Of a DNA stretch of 64,000 nt, positions 15,577 to 24,423 are shown one piece after another; position 1 is the first letter of the stretch; the number at the start of each line of letters is the position of its first letter. This DNA comes from Dyadobacter jejuensis (GTDB lineage Bacteria > Bacteroidota > Bacteroidia > Cytophagales > Spirosomataceae): NCBI RefSeq assembly GCF_003149085.1, contig NZ_QGDT01000001.1, forward strand, positions 930,001-994,000. The letters run 5' to 3'. The translations under genes were made by a program, and so were the position numbers. Below the pieces are notes generated by a model. The model saw only the letters and a list, made by a program, of their open reading frames with translations. It did not search any database and was not told the DNA's origin.

Positions 15577-18088
15577 GAATACGAATTTAAACAAGCGCAT
15601 CGTAGTGGTAGGCAATGGGATGGTTGGCTACAAATTCTGCGAAAAATTAATGGCGAAGCAGAAAAATAAGGGAGAATATTCCATCGCCGTTTTTGGAGAG
15701 GAGCCTCGTGTAGCCTACGATAGGGTACACTTGAGTGCTTACTTCGAGGGCAAGTCGGCAGAAGACCTTACCCTCGCTCCCATGGAATGGTACCAGGAAC
15801 AGGGAATAACGCTTTACCTCTCCGACCCTGTAGTGGCCATCGATAGAGAAGCCAAGACGGTACGTTCTCACCATGGATTGATAGTTCCTTATGACTATTT
15901 GATTCTTTCGACGGGGTCGGGGGCCTTTGTTCCGCCTATTCCAGGGGTTGAAAAAGAGGGTGTATTCGTTTATCGTACCATCGAAGATTTGGAGCTGATC
16001 CAACATCATGCTAAAAACGCTCGGAAGGGAGCGGTGCTGGGTGGGGGTTTGCTTGGGTTGGAAGCCGCCAAGGCCCTATTGGATCTGGGCTTGCAAGAGG
16101 CCCATGTGGTGGAGTTCGCACCTCGCTTGATGCCCCGGCAAATAGATGAGGCCGGGTCCGATATATTAAAGACCCAGTTAGAGTCCTTAGGCCTACAAAT
16201 TCATTTGTCGAAAGCTACCAAGGCCATCACGGGGAGTACGGCCATAGCTGGGATGCAGTTTGGCGATGGTACGCATTTGGACATCGATATGTTGGTGATA
16301 TCGGCAGGTATTCGCCCCCGTGACGAACTCGCCAAACTGGCTGGCCTGCAGACCCACCCTCGGGGGGGGATTGTGGTAAATGATTCCCTACAAACTTCCG
16401 ATCCGGCCATATTCGCCATTGGGGAATGTGCCCTAGTCCACCAGATGATCTATGGATTAATAGCTCCCGGGTACGAAATGGCCGAAGTAGTCGCTACACA
16501 ATTGGCCGGAGGTAAGAAGACCTTTCAGCCTTATGATATGTCGACGAAGCTAAAGCTGATAGGCACCGATGTGGCCAGTTTTGGAGATCCTTTCTTGGCA
16601 GAGCCCGAGTGTAAAACGGTGCGCTATGAAAACAAGGCCAAAGGGGTTTATAAACGGGTCAACATTTCGAGCGATGGAAGTACCCTTTTGGGAGGGATAT
16701 TGGTAGGGGATGCCAGTCAATACAATATGTTGCTTCAAACCACAAAGAATAAGAGTATTCTTCCGCCCGATCCGGAAGATCTCATCCTAGGAAGTAGGGG
16801 AGGAGAAGAGCCAGGTGGAGGGGTAATGAGCCTCCCTGCCGATGCCCTGATTTGTTCTTGTGAAGCCGTTACCAAGGGAATGATCTGTGAACAAGTACAA
16901 CAGGGATGTACCTCTGTTGACGCTCTGAAGAAAAGCTGTAAAGCTGGAACGGGTTGTGGAGGCTGCGTGCCGATGGTAAAGGACCTGATTCAGGGGGTGC
17001 TTAAGCAGCAAGGGGTTTATGTCAGAAATGTGGTGTGTGAGCATTTTGAGCATTCCCGTCAGGAGCTGCTGGACCTTATCAAAATGAATCAGATAAAAAC
17101 TTTTGGAGCTACCATCGATCTCTTTGGCAAGGGCCATGGCTGTGAGGTCTGTAAACCCCTGGTCGGATCGCTTTTGGCGAGTTTATGGAATGAAAACATA
17201 CTCACCAGCGACCGGGCGACGATCCAAGATTCTAACGACCGATTTCTGGCCAATATACAAAAAGGAGGGAGCTACTCGGTAGTGCCGCGTATTCCGGGGG
17301 GAGAGATAACCCCCGAAAAATTGATCGTCATAGGGCAGGTGGCTCAAAAATATGGGCTTTATACCAAGATTACCGGAGGGCAACGGATCGATATGTTCGG
17401 TGCCCACGTAGGAGATCTTCCCCATATCTGGGAAGAACTGATTGGGGCAGGATTTGAAAGTGGCCATGCCTACGGGAAATCCCTCCGCACGGTCAAGAGC
17501 TGTGTGGGATCAACTTGGTGTAGGTTTGGCGTGCAGGATTCGGTTTCATTTGCCATAGAAGTGGAGGAGCGCTATAAAGGGCTGCGATCTCCACATAAAT
17601 TAAAATCGGCGGTATCGGGCTGTGTTCGGGAATGCGCAGAGGCCCAAAGTAAGGATTTCGGTATCATCGCCACCGAAAAAGGCTGGAATCTTTATGTATG
17701 TGGAAATGGGGGCTCCAAGCCTCAACACGCTCAACTGCTGGCTTCGGACGTCGACAAGCAGACCTGCCTTCGTTTGATCGACCGGTTTTTGATGTTCTAC
17801 ATCCTGACCGCCGACCCTCTGACCCGGACCGCTACCTGGCTCAATAAAATGGAAGGGGGGATGGAATATTTAAGGGCCGTAGTGGTAGATGACCTACTGG
17901 AAATGGGCACACAATGGGAAGAGGAAATGCAACGACTCGTGGACGCCTTCCACTGCGAATGGAAAGAAGTAGTGGAGAATCCTAGCCTAAGGAAACGTTT
18001 TACGCATTTTGTGAATGTTCCAGAGAAGGATCCTTCCATAATTTTTGAAGAAATGAGAGGTCAAATTAAAGTCAAGGATTGGGCATAA
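15575..18088 (+). CDS. nirB: Nitrite reductase (NAD(P)H) large subunit
   Basis: This 837-aa cytoplasmic enzyme reduces nitrite to ammonium with six electrons from NAD(P)H. From the N-terminus: FAD-binding VVVGNGMVG (residues ~10-18), NAD-binding GAVLGGGLLGLEAAK, the BFD-like [2Fe-2S] domain with Cys427, Cys429, Cys461 and Cys464, a second cysteine-containing segment (GHGCEVCKPLVG), the ferredoxin-like half-domain, and the siroheme/[4Fe-4S] motifs C643-x5-C649 (SCVGSTWCRFG) and C683-x3-C687 (SGCVRECAEA). Length and order are those of a complete NirB. It leads the rightward operon with nirD 150 bp downstream. The ATG at 15575 fits the family N-terminus, although a candidate operator overlaps it. 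Confidence 0.97.
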   Translation: MNTNLNKRIVVVGNGMVGYKFCEKLMAKQKNKGEYSIAVFGEEPRVAYDRVHLSAYFEGKSAEDLTLAPMEWYQEQGITLYLSDPVVAIDREAKTVRSHHGLIVPYDYLILSTGSGAFVPPIPGVEKEGVFVYRTIEDLELIQHHAKNARKGAVLGGGLLGLEAAKALLDLGLQEAHVVEFAPRLMPRQIDEAGSDILKTQLESLGLQIHLSKATKAITGSTAIAGMQFGDGTHLDIDMLVISAGIRPRDELAKLAGLQTHPRGGIVVNDSLQTSDPAIFAIGECALVHQMIYGLIAPGYEMAEVVATQLAGGKKTFQPYDMSTKLKLIGTDVASFGDPFLAEPECKTVRYENKAKGVYKRVNISSDGSTLLGGILVGDASQYNMLLQTTKNKSILPPDPEDLILGSRGGEEPGGGVMSLPADALICSCEAVTKGMICEQVQQGCTSVDALKKSCKAGTGCGGCVPMVKDLIQGVLKQQGVYVRNVVCEHFEHSRQELLDLIKMNQIKTFGATIDLFGKGHGCEVCKPLVGSLLASLWNENILTSDRATIQDSNDRFLANIQKGGSYSVVPRIPGGEITPEKLIVIGQVAQKYGLYTKITGGQRIDMFGAHVGDLPHIWEELIGAGFESGHAYGKSLRTVKSCVGSTWCRFGVQDSVSFAIEVEERYKGLRSPHKLKSAVSGCVRECAEAQSKDFGIIATEKGWNLYVCGNGGSKPQHAQLLASDVDKQTCLRLIDRFLMFYILTADPLTRTATWLNKMEGGMEYLRAVVVDDLLEMGTQWEEEMQRLVDAFHCEWKEVVENPSLRKRFTHFVNVPEKDPSIIFEEMRGQIKVKDWA

Positions 18089-18238
18089 CGGTTAACTCAT
18101 GAGGCCGTATCAGCGGCGATAGGATGGGTTTATTTTCACTAGCGACAATTGGACCGTAGCCTGCTGACAGCTCTACCCACTAGTCGTGATAAATGCTGTT
18201 ATTCAATAAATATTTTTTCACTCCAAAATACATAAACG

Positions 18239-18586
18239 ATGAACCATGTTTCAAATGAGCCTATTAACTGGCACTTGGCCTGTACGGTCGAAGATGTGCC
18301 GGCCGAAGGGGGAGCCTGTGCCTACATACAAGGCCGGCAGATCGCCATCTTCAATCTGGCCCGTAGGGGCGAATGGTATGCCACCGACAACCAGTGCCCG
18401 CATCGGCAACAGATGGCACTGGCCAGGGGCATGACGGGTTGCGAAAATGAAGAACCCAAGGTTGCTTGTCCCTTTCATAAAAAAACGTTTTCGCTTAGGA
18501 CGGGGCAAGGGCTCAACGATGAGAACTGCAGAATCGACACCTTTCCTGTTCATATAAGGGAAGATAAGGTGTATATTGGCCTTTGA
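18239..18586 (+). CDS. nirD: Nitrite reductase small subunit, Rieske-type
   Basis: A 115-aa NirD-family protein, the small partner of NirB. Rieske-fold ligand motifs are present: CPHRQQ in the first box and CPFHKKTF in the second, each giving a Cys and a His for a [2Fe-2S] cluster. The remaining residues (ACAYIQGRQIAIFNLARRGEWYA) match the beta-rich Rieske core. Many enterobacterial NirD proteins lack the cluster ligands; here all four are kept, so a cluster is likely. It follows nirB after 150 bp without a recognisable terminator. Confidence 0.93.
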   Translation: MNHVSNEPINWHLACTVEDVPAEGGACAYIQGRQIAIFNLARRGEWYATDNQCPHRQQMALARGMTGCENEEPKVACPFHKKTFSLRTGQGLNDENCRIDTFPVHIREDKVYIGL

Positions 18587-18664
18587 GTGCTAGGTTAGGA
18601 AAATTGACGATACCCTGTTCATCCGCTCCGAGGCTCCTAGCGCTGGCTTATTTGAAGTTCATGT

Positions 18665-20077
18665 ATGCAAAAATTAGATAAAAGTGTTGCCGAGAGTCTT
18701 ACGCGATTCTATATTGTCGCCCTTTTTGTCATTGCCTTTTTGACGATTAGCGGGTTGTTTCTTATTCGTAAAACCATCAGCAGTCTCAATCATGACGGTA
18801 GGATTGTCAATGTGGCGGGTCGTCAACGGATGTTAAGTCAACGCCTCACTAAGCTGGCCATTCTGCGGCAGGATGGCCGGCCAACTTCCGATGCGATGGC
18901 GCTCGATTCCTTATTAGAACTCTGGAATGATAGCCATCAGCAGTTGTTGAATAAGAAGTTGCTGGTGAATGGGGAGACGGTCACTTGGAAGAGCGATACC
19001 CTGGATCGGATGTTTAAGGAGCTGGGGCCAACTTATGAAATACTATATACCAATTTTAGTAAAATAGTGGAAGGAGGGGATGTGGCAGCCCTGGAGGCGA
19101 TACTGACTTACGAGTCCGAATACTTAAAACGGATGGATGAGATCGTTTTTCAATTTGACCAAGAAAGTTATGCCCGCCTCAAGAACTTGGAACGGATAGA
19201 GTGGATACTCGACCTGATGACCATCATGGTGTTGTTTGCTGAAGGTCTTTTGATTTTTAGGCCGGTGGTCAATACGACCAGGCGGGTAGTACGGATGCTG
19301 TCGGAATCGGAAGAAAAGCTGCATAGGTCCAATCAAAAATTACATGCTGCTAATGATGAACTCAGGAGAGCTCAAAAGGAGCTGGATGAAGCGCAGGAGG
19401 AAAAATATCAGCTGAAGTTGGCGGAACAAAGAATACGCGCTGCCGCTTTGATAGAGGGGCAGGAGGAGGAGAGGAAAAGGTTTGCTCTGGAGCTTCATGA
19501 CGGAATAGGACAGATGCTCACAGGGCTAAAGCTGCACGCTGAACGCCTCGGGACTATACCCGCCGACGAAGCGCAGCGCCTCAGCAGGGTCGAAAAGCTA
19601 GTAGGCCTTATCCAGGAGACCATTCAGACCACCCGGCAGGTGTCTTTTAATCTGATGCCCTCGTCCCTCCACGATTTTGGCATAGGCTCGGCATTAAAAG
19701 TGTTGACCCAACAATTGACCGATTCTTCGGGAATTCCTATCCATTATGAAGGAGAAGTGGAGAGAATTGAGCTCACCAAGCAAGCGGCTATAGGGCTGTA
19801 CCGTATTGCACAGGAGGCCCTAAATAATGCCGTCAGACACGCCCATGCCACTCAAGCATGGGTCCTGTTGCGTAAGGAAGAAGGGAAGGTGATCCTTAGC
19901 ATTGCCGACAACGGATGTGGCTTTAATACGGATCAGGTGCAGCAGGCCCAGGCCTATGGTTTAGGGCATAATGGTCTTGAAAATATGCGTACGCGAACGC
20001 ATTTATTAAACGGACAATTTGAGATAGAATCCGTCGCGGGCACTGGTAGTAAACTAACCATTATTATAAATATATAA
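18665..20077 (+). CDS. NarX-like sensor histidine kinase (HisKA_3)
   Basis: This membrane sensor kinase has 470 aa. A first membrane helix (~15-35) is followed by a periplasmic domain starting with a PilJ/NarX-type segment containing VAGRQRMLSQRLTK, then a second helix (~182-202), a Glu/Lys-rich coiled coil (~215-262), a HisKA_3 box with phospho-acceptor His278 in LELHDGIGQ, and a HATPase domain with DNGCGF and GLGHNGLENM. No clear HAMP domain is seen. It lies 78 bp after nirD and ahead of a NarL-type regulator, so nitrate or nitrite sensing is the obvious hypothesis. PilJ-type sensor domains occur in other contexts, so the ligand remains inferred. Confidence 0.88.
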   Translation: MQKLDKSVAESLTRFYIVALFVIAFLTISGLFLIRKTISSLNHDGRIVNVAGRQRMLSQRLTKLAILRQDGRPTSDAMALDSLLELWNDSHQQLLNKKLLVNGETVTWKSDTLDRMFKELGPTYEILYTNFSKIVEGGDVAALEAILTYESEYLKRMDEIVFQFDQESYARLKNLERIEWILDLMTIMVLFAEGLLIFRPVVNTTRRVVRMLSESEEKLHRSNQKLHAANDELRRAQKELDEAQEEKYQLKLAEQRIRAAALIEGQEEERKRFALELHDGIGQMLTGLKLHAERLGTIPADEAQRLSRVEKLVGLIQETIQTTRQVSFNLMPSSLHDFGIGSALKVLTQQLTDSSGIPIHYEGEVERIELTKQAAIGLYRIAQEALNNAVRHAHATQAWVLLRKEEGKVILSIADNGCGFNTDQVQQAQAYGLGHNGLENMRTRTHLLNGQFEIESVAGTGSKLTIIINI

Positions 20078-20146
20078 GGATAATGGTACAGAATGCTGGT
20101 AAAACCTTATTTTCGAAGGTTTAAACCTATATCACCTACATTTACT

Positions 20147-20821
20147 ATGGCTATTCGTCTGTTAATCGTCGATGACCACTCCGTGGTGCGTCAGGGAATT
20201 ATCACTCTTTTGGAAGATGAGGCCGACATTGAAATTGTGGGAGAGGCAGCAGATGGGGTAGAGGTCGAAGAGGCCATAAGGTCGTGTCGGCCCGATGTCG
20301 TCTTGCTGGACCTTACCATGCCAAAAATGTCTGGAATAGAGGTGATAAAAAAGGTGATGCCTGCTTTTCCTTCAGTAAAAGTTTTGGTTTTTAGCATGCA
20401 CAACCAGGTGGACTATATCCTGGCGGCGGTTCATAACGGTGCCGCGGGCTATCTTCAAAAGGACACCAGCAGAGCCGAAATTTTATCGGCCGTGCGGGCA
20501 GTATCCACTGGTGAGCTGTACTATCCTCCAAACGTGTCGTCGGTCATTATCCAAAATTTGGTTAAGACCCCTATGGTCAAGTCGCCTCGAGAACCTGTGG
20601 CAGGGGGGCACGAGTCTGGTGCATCGGTATGGGATAAAATCACCAGCAGAGAGCGACAGATCCTCGAATGTCTCATTGAAGGCCTCAGTAGCAAAGACAT
20701 TGCGCAGCGCTTCGACATCAGTGCCAATACCGTGGCCAATCAAAGGGCGAGCATTATTAAAAAGGCAGAGGTGAAAAATACGGCTGAGCTTATTAGTTTG
20801 GCATTGCAAGACAGGCCCTAG
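20147..20821 (+). CDS. NarL/FixJ-type response regulator
   Basis: This 224-aa DNA-binding response regulator has a receiver domain with the acidic pair Asp9/Asp10 (LLIVDDHS), phospho-acceptor Asp55 (VVLLDLTMP), a conserved switch Ser (VLVFSMH) and Lys in LQKDTS. It is followed by a LuxR-type helix-turn-helix (TSREREQ-like TSRERQILECLIEGLSSKD through NTVANQRASIIKKAEV). The ATG at 20147 is chosen because the protein then begins MAIRLLIVDDHS; an upstream in-frame ATG at 20093 would add 18 unconserved residues. It is the partner of the kinase ending 69 bp earlier and the best local candidate to control the nitrate genes. Confidence 0.92.
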   Translation: MAIRLLIVDDHSVVRQGIITLLEDEADIEIVGEAADGVEVEEAIRSCRPDVVLLDLTMPKMSGIEVIKKVMPAFPSVKVLVFSMHNQVDYILAAVHNGAAGYLQKDTSRAEILSAVRAVSTGELYYPPNVSSVIIQNLVKTPMVKSPREPVAGGHESGASVWDKITSRERQILECLIEGLSSKDIAQRFDISANTVANQRASIIKKAEVKNTAELISLALQDRP

Positions 20822-21033
20822 GATGTTGAAGGGGCATGGAACAGAAAAATAATTGGTAAAAAAGCCAATGCTGATTCAGAATAATTCCGTTTAGTGGAAA
20901 ATTGTAATATTAAATCTACCAATTTCCAGCTTTGGCGATTGATTTTTCCATTTTTATTTTGATATTGTGTATTCTTGAATTTGATTACCCTAATCATCAA
21001 CATCGTATCGCCTATATACTTTTACTCGTTTAT

Positions 21034-24000
21034 ATGAAGGATTATTACTGTATTCCTGGTTCTTGTAAACCATTCAGGGCCATGCTGCCCGTGTATGTGC
21101 TGTTGCTAGTAGGTCTGTTCATCAGTACGCCTGTTCACGCCGCCCCTATTGATGTTCGTGGTAAGGTGCAGACCATTTCTGGGGAGGCCTTGATTGGCTC
21201 CACCGTTCAGGTAAAAGGTACCAAACTCGGCACAGTTACGGATGAAAATGGGGTGTTTGTCCTAAAAAATGTGGAGGAAGGCGCCACGCTAATCATCTCC
21301 ATGATCGGTTTTGTTAGCCAGGAAATAGGTGCCAGTAGGAATCTGACGGTGGTATTAAAGGAAGATGCCGTCGGACTGCAGGATGTGGTAATTACTGGAT
21401 TTCAACAAATCGATAAGGATAAATTCACAGGTTCGGCCGTAACGCTCAAATCCGACGATGTTCGAATAGATGGCCTTCCCGATGTCAGCAGAATGCTTGA
21501 AGGGCGTGCCGCTGGGGTGTCGGTTCAAAACGTGTCGGGGACTTTTGGAGCTGCGCCTAAAGTTCGAATCAGAGGCGCTACCTCCTTAAATGGGGATAAC
21601 AAACCATTATGGGTGGTCGATGGCGTAGTGCTTGAGGATATCGTCAATATTTCTAATGAACAGCTTTCTAGCGGAGACCCTACCACTTTGCTGGGCTCGT
21701 CGGTAGCCGGACTGAACCCTAATGATATTGAGACCTTTGATATTTTGAAAGATGCCGCCGCCGCAGCACTTTATGGGGCAAGAGCCATGAATGGGGTGAT
21801 CGTGATCACCACCAAGCAGGGTAAGGCCGGAAAGCCTGAAATTAGTTATTCGGGTAACTTTAGTACCCAGCTCAAACCCTCATACCGCAATTTTAATATT
21901 ATGAACTCGGCCGAGCAGATGTCGGTCTTGGGGGAGTTGGAGAGGAAGGGATATTTGAACTCTAATATCTTGGATAACTCCGACTATGGGGTATATGGTA
22001 AGTATTATAGCTTGCTCAATGGGACCGACGATGGCTCCTTTGGGATCCCCAATACCGAGGCGGCCAAGCGAGATTACCTGCTGGGCTTCGCTAGAGCCAA
22101 TACCAACTGGTACGACCTGTTATTTAGAAACAACTTTTTACAGGAACATTCCCTTAGTATTTCCTTTGGTTCGGATCGGTCACGATCGTATTTCTCTACT
22201 AGTTTTTTAAATGATAACGGATGGACCATCGCCGACAAAGTGAGCAGATATACGCTCAATTTTAGGAATAATTATAAAATTTCTGACAAGCTTTCTTTAG
22301 GCTTTTCTACGCTCTCATCGGTACGGAAACAGAAGGCTCCAGGCTCCTTGTCGCGCCAGAGCAATCCGGTGGAGGGAACTCAGAGCAGGGATTTCGATAT
22401 CAACCCATTCAATTATGCCTTGAATACCAGTCGCACCCTAACGGCCTATGACCAAGACGGCAATCTTGAATATTTTAGAAGAAACTATGCCCCTTTTAAT
22501 ATTATTAACGAGTTGAAAAACAATACAATCGACATTAACCTGGTCGATATACGCTTGCAGGGGGATCTTAATTATAAAATTACCCCTCACATTACCTACG
22601 ACTTTATAGGGGCCTTAAGATATATTAAAACGGGACAAGAGCATCAGATCAGGGAAAATTCTAATATGGCTGAAGCCTATCGGGCCGCAGGGAATTCGAC
22701 CATTGCCAGCAAGAACAAATTCTTGTACAGCGATCCCGACGACCCTGATGCCTATCCGATTGTAGTATTGCCTCGGGGTGGTTTTTATAATACCAATTCC
22801 GATGAACTTACCTTTTACAACGTCAGAAACAACCTACGTTACGACAACGTGTTTGCCGATAAGCACTCCTTCAATGCTTTAATAGGGCAAGAAATTAAGT
22901 ATACCGATCGGAAGAATACCAATTTTACGGGCTATGGTTATCAGTACGACCAAGGGGGTGTCCCTTATGTCGACTATCGGATATTGAAACAGACTATTGA
23001 AAGTAATTTTCAGTATTATGGAATGGAGCAGACCTACGATCGCTTTGCGGCCTTTTATGCCAGCGTAGGCTATACCTTCGACGAAAAATATAACTTTACG
23101 GCCTATAGCCGGTATGATGGGTCTAACCGGTTTGGAAAATCGGCCATTGGTCGTTGGCTCCCTACCTGGACGGTGGCAGGGTCCTGGAACCTAGACCGCG
23201 AAGAGTTTGTCAAGAACCTGCCGTGGATCAGCTATGCCAAGCTACGGGGGAGCTATGGGCTCACCGCTAGTACCGGGCCGGCCACCAATTCGGCCATATT
23301 GCTTAAAAGCTTGATCACCAACAGACCCTTCCTCGATGAGAAAGAGTCGGCCATAAACCTAGAATCATTGGCCAATCTAGAGCTGACCTGGGAGAAGCTT
23401 TATAGTGCCAACGTCGGCATTGACGTAGGTTTCTTAGCCAATCGATTCAATATGAGTTTGGACCTTTATCAACGCAAGAGCTTCGATCTTATCGATCAAA
23501 TCCGTACTTCGGGTATTGGGGGACAAACCTTTAAGATTGCTAACTATGCCGATATGGAATCCAAAGGGATTGATTTGAGCCTCGATGCAGTCCTTTTTAG
23601 AACCAAAGATTGGTCTATGAAAACACGCCTCACGGCAGGCTACTCGCATACGCTCATTACCCATGTAGACAATGAGCCCAATATTTTCGAAATGGTTCAG
23701 GCGGAAGGGTCCAATATTGAGGGACGCCCTGTTAGGGGATTGTATTCAGTACAATTTAAAGGTTTAAATCCCAGTAATGGGGTTCCTACCTTTCTGAATG
23801 AGAATGGCGAAGTGAGTTCGGATGTGTATCTTCAAGATCAGAATATCGCTTATCTGAAATATGAAGGGCCGGTAGACCCTCCATTGACGGGTGGCCTCAA
23901 TACCAGTTTGATTTATAAGGACTTTACGGCGACGGTATTCGTTACCGGCCAGTATGGCAATAAAATCAGACTCAATGCCCTTTACAAGCCAGGGACAAAC

Positions 24001-24408
24001 TCTAGGAGTGCCTATAGTGACCTCGATGCCATGCCCAAGGAGTTTAACGACCGCTGGGAACAACCTGGGGATGAGCTAACCACCACCATACCAGCTATTT
24101 CTGATCTGTTGAGAAATCAATTCTTGGCGGGTATTTATCCTTATACCACGTACAACTACTCCAGTGAAAGAGTGGCTAAAGGGGATTTTGTTCGCCTGAA
24201 GTCGGTCTCTTTGGCCTATAAGCTACCCTTGTCGGCCATTCAGCGCTTCGGGATGAAGGCCGCTTCTATCCAAGTGTCGGCGATTAATCCCTGGCTGATT
24301 TACTCCGATAAAAAACTCAAAGGCCAGGATCCTGAGTTCTTTAATGCTGGTGGAGTGGCACAGCCCATTCAAAAGCAATTTACAGTGGCTATCAAGTTTA
24401 CCTTGTAA
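21034..24408 (+). CDS. SusC/RagA-family TonB-linked outer membrane protein
   Basis: This complete SusC-type barrel has 1124 aa from the ATG at 21034. That start puts a signal peptide at the N-terminus (hydrophobic MLPVYVLLLVGLFIST, then HAAP). An earlier TTG at 20932 would bury the signal and is rejected. The signal is followed by a carboxypeptidase-regulatory-like domain (VRGKVQTISGEALIGSTVQV), the plug (MLEGRAAGVSVQNVSG and ILKDAAAAALYGARAMNGV) and the barrel. The last residues are IKFTL, so the terminal residue is Leu rather than Phe. It heads a four-gene operon with a SusD, a zinc metallohydrolase lipoprotein and a DUF4302 lipoprotein. Confidence 0.95.
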   Translation: MKDYYCIPGSCKPFRAMLPVYVLLLVGLFISTPVHAAPIDVRGKVQTISGEALIGSTVQVKGTKLGTVTDENGVFVLKNVEEGATLIISMIGFVSQEIGASRNLTVVLKEDAVGLQDVVITGFQQIDKDKFTGSAVTLKSDDVRIDGLPDVSRMLEGRAAGVSVQNVSGTFGAAPKVRIRGATSLNGDNKPLWVVDGVVLEDIVNISNEQLSSGDPTTLLGSSVAGLNPNDIETFDILKDAAAAALYGARAMNGVIVITTKQGKAGKPEISYSGNFSTQLKPSYRNFNIMNSAEQMSVLGELERKGYLNSNILDNSDYGVYGKYYSLLNGTDDGSFGIPNTEAAKRDYLLGFARANTNWYDLLFRNNFLQEHSLSISFGSDRSRSYFSTSFLNDNGWTIADKVSRYTLNFRNNYKISDKLSLGFSTLSSVRKQKAPGSLSRQSNPVEGTQSRDFDINPFNYALNTSRTLTAYDQDGNLEYFRRNYAPFNIINELKNNTIDINLVDIRLQGDLNYKITPHITYDFIGALRYIKTGQEHQIRENSNMAEAYRAAGNSTIASKNKFLYSDPDDPDAYPIVVLPRGGFYNTNSDELTFYNVRNNLRYDNVFADKHSFNALIGQEIKYTDRKNTNFTGYGYQYDQGGVPYVDYRILKQTIESNFQYYGMEQTYDRFAAFYASVGYTFDEKYNFTAYSRYDGSNRFGKSAIGRWLPTWTVAGSWNLDREEFVKNLPWISYAKLRGSYGLTASTGPATNSAILLKSLITNRPFLDEKESAINLESLANLELTWEKLYSANVGIDVGFLANRFNMSLDLYQRKSFDLIDQIRTSGIGGQTFKIANYADMESKGIDLSLDAVLFRTKDWSMKTRLTAGYSHTLITHVDNEPNIFEMVQAEGSNIEGRPVRGLYSVQFKGLNPSNGVPTFLNENGEVSSDVYLQDQNIAYLKYEGPVDPPLTGGLNTSLIYKDFTATVFVTGQYGNKIRLNALYKPGTNSRSAYSDLDAMPKEFNDRWEQPGDELTTTIPAISDLLRNQFLAGIYPYTTYNYSSERVAKGDFVRLKSVSLAYKLPLSAIQRFGMKAASIQVSAINPWLIYSDKKLKGQDPEFFNAGGVAQPIQKQFTVAIKFTL

Positions 24409-24423
24409 TATATGATATTGGTT

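Noticed and set aside
18089..18238. Repeated CACTAG words between nirB and nirD as a possible attenuator
   Set aside because: The words cannot form a convincing stem and there is no T-run; treated as an ordinary spacer.
20932..21033. N-terminal extension of the second SusC from a TTG
   Set aside because: The extension would place the signal peptide internally; the ATG at 21034 gives a normal export signal.
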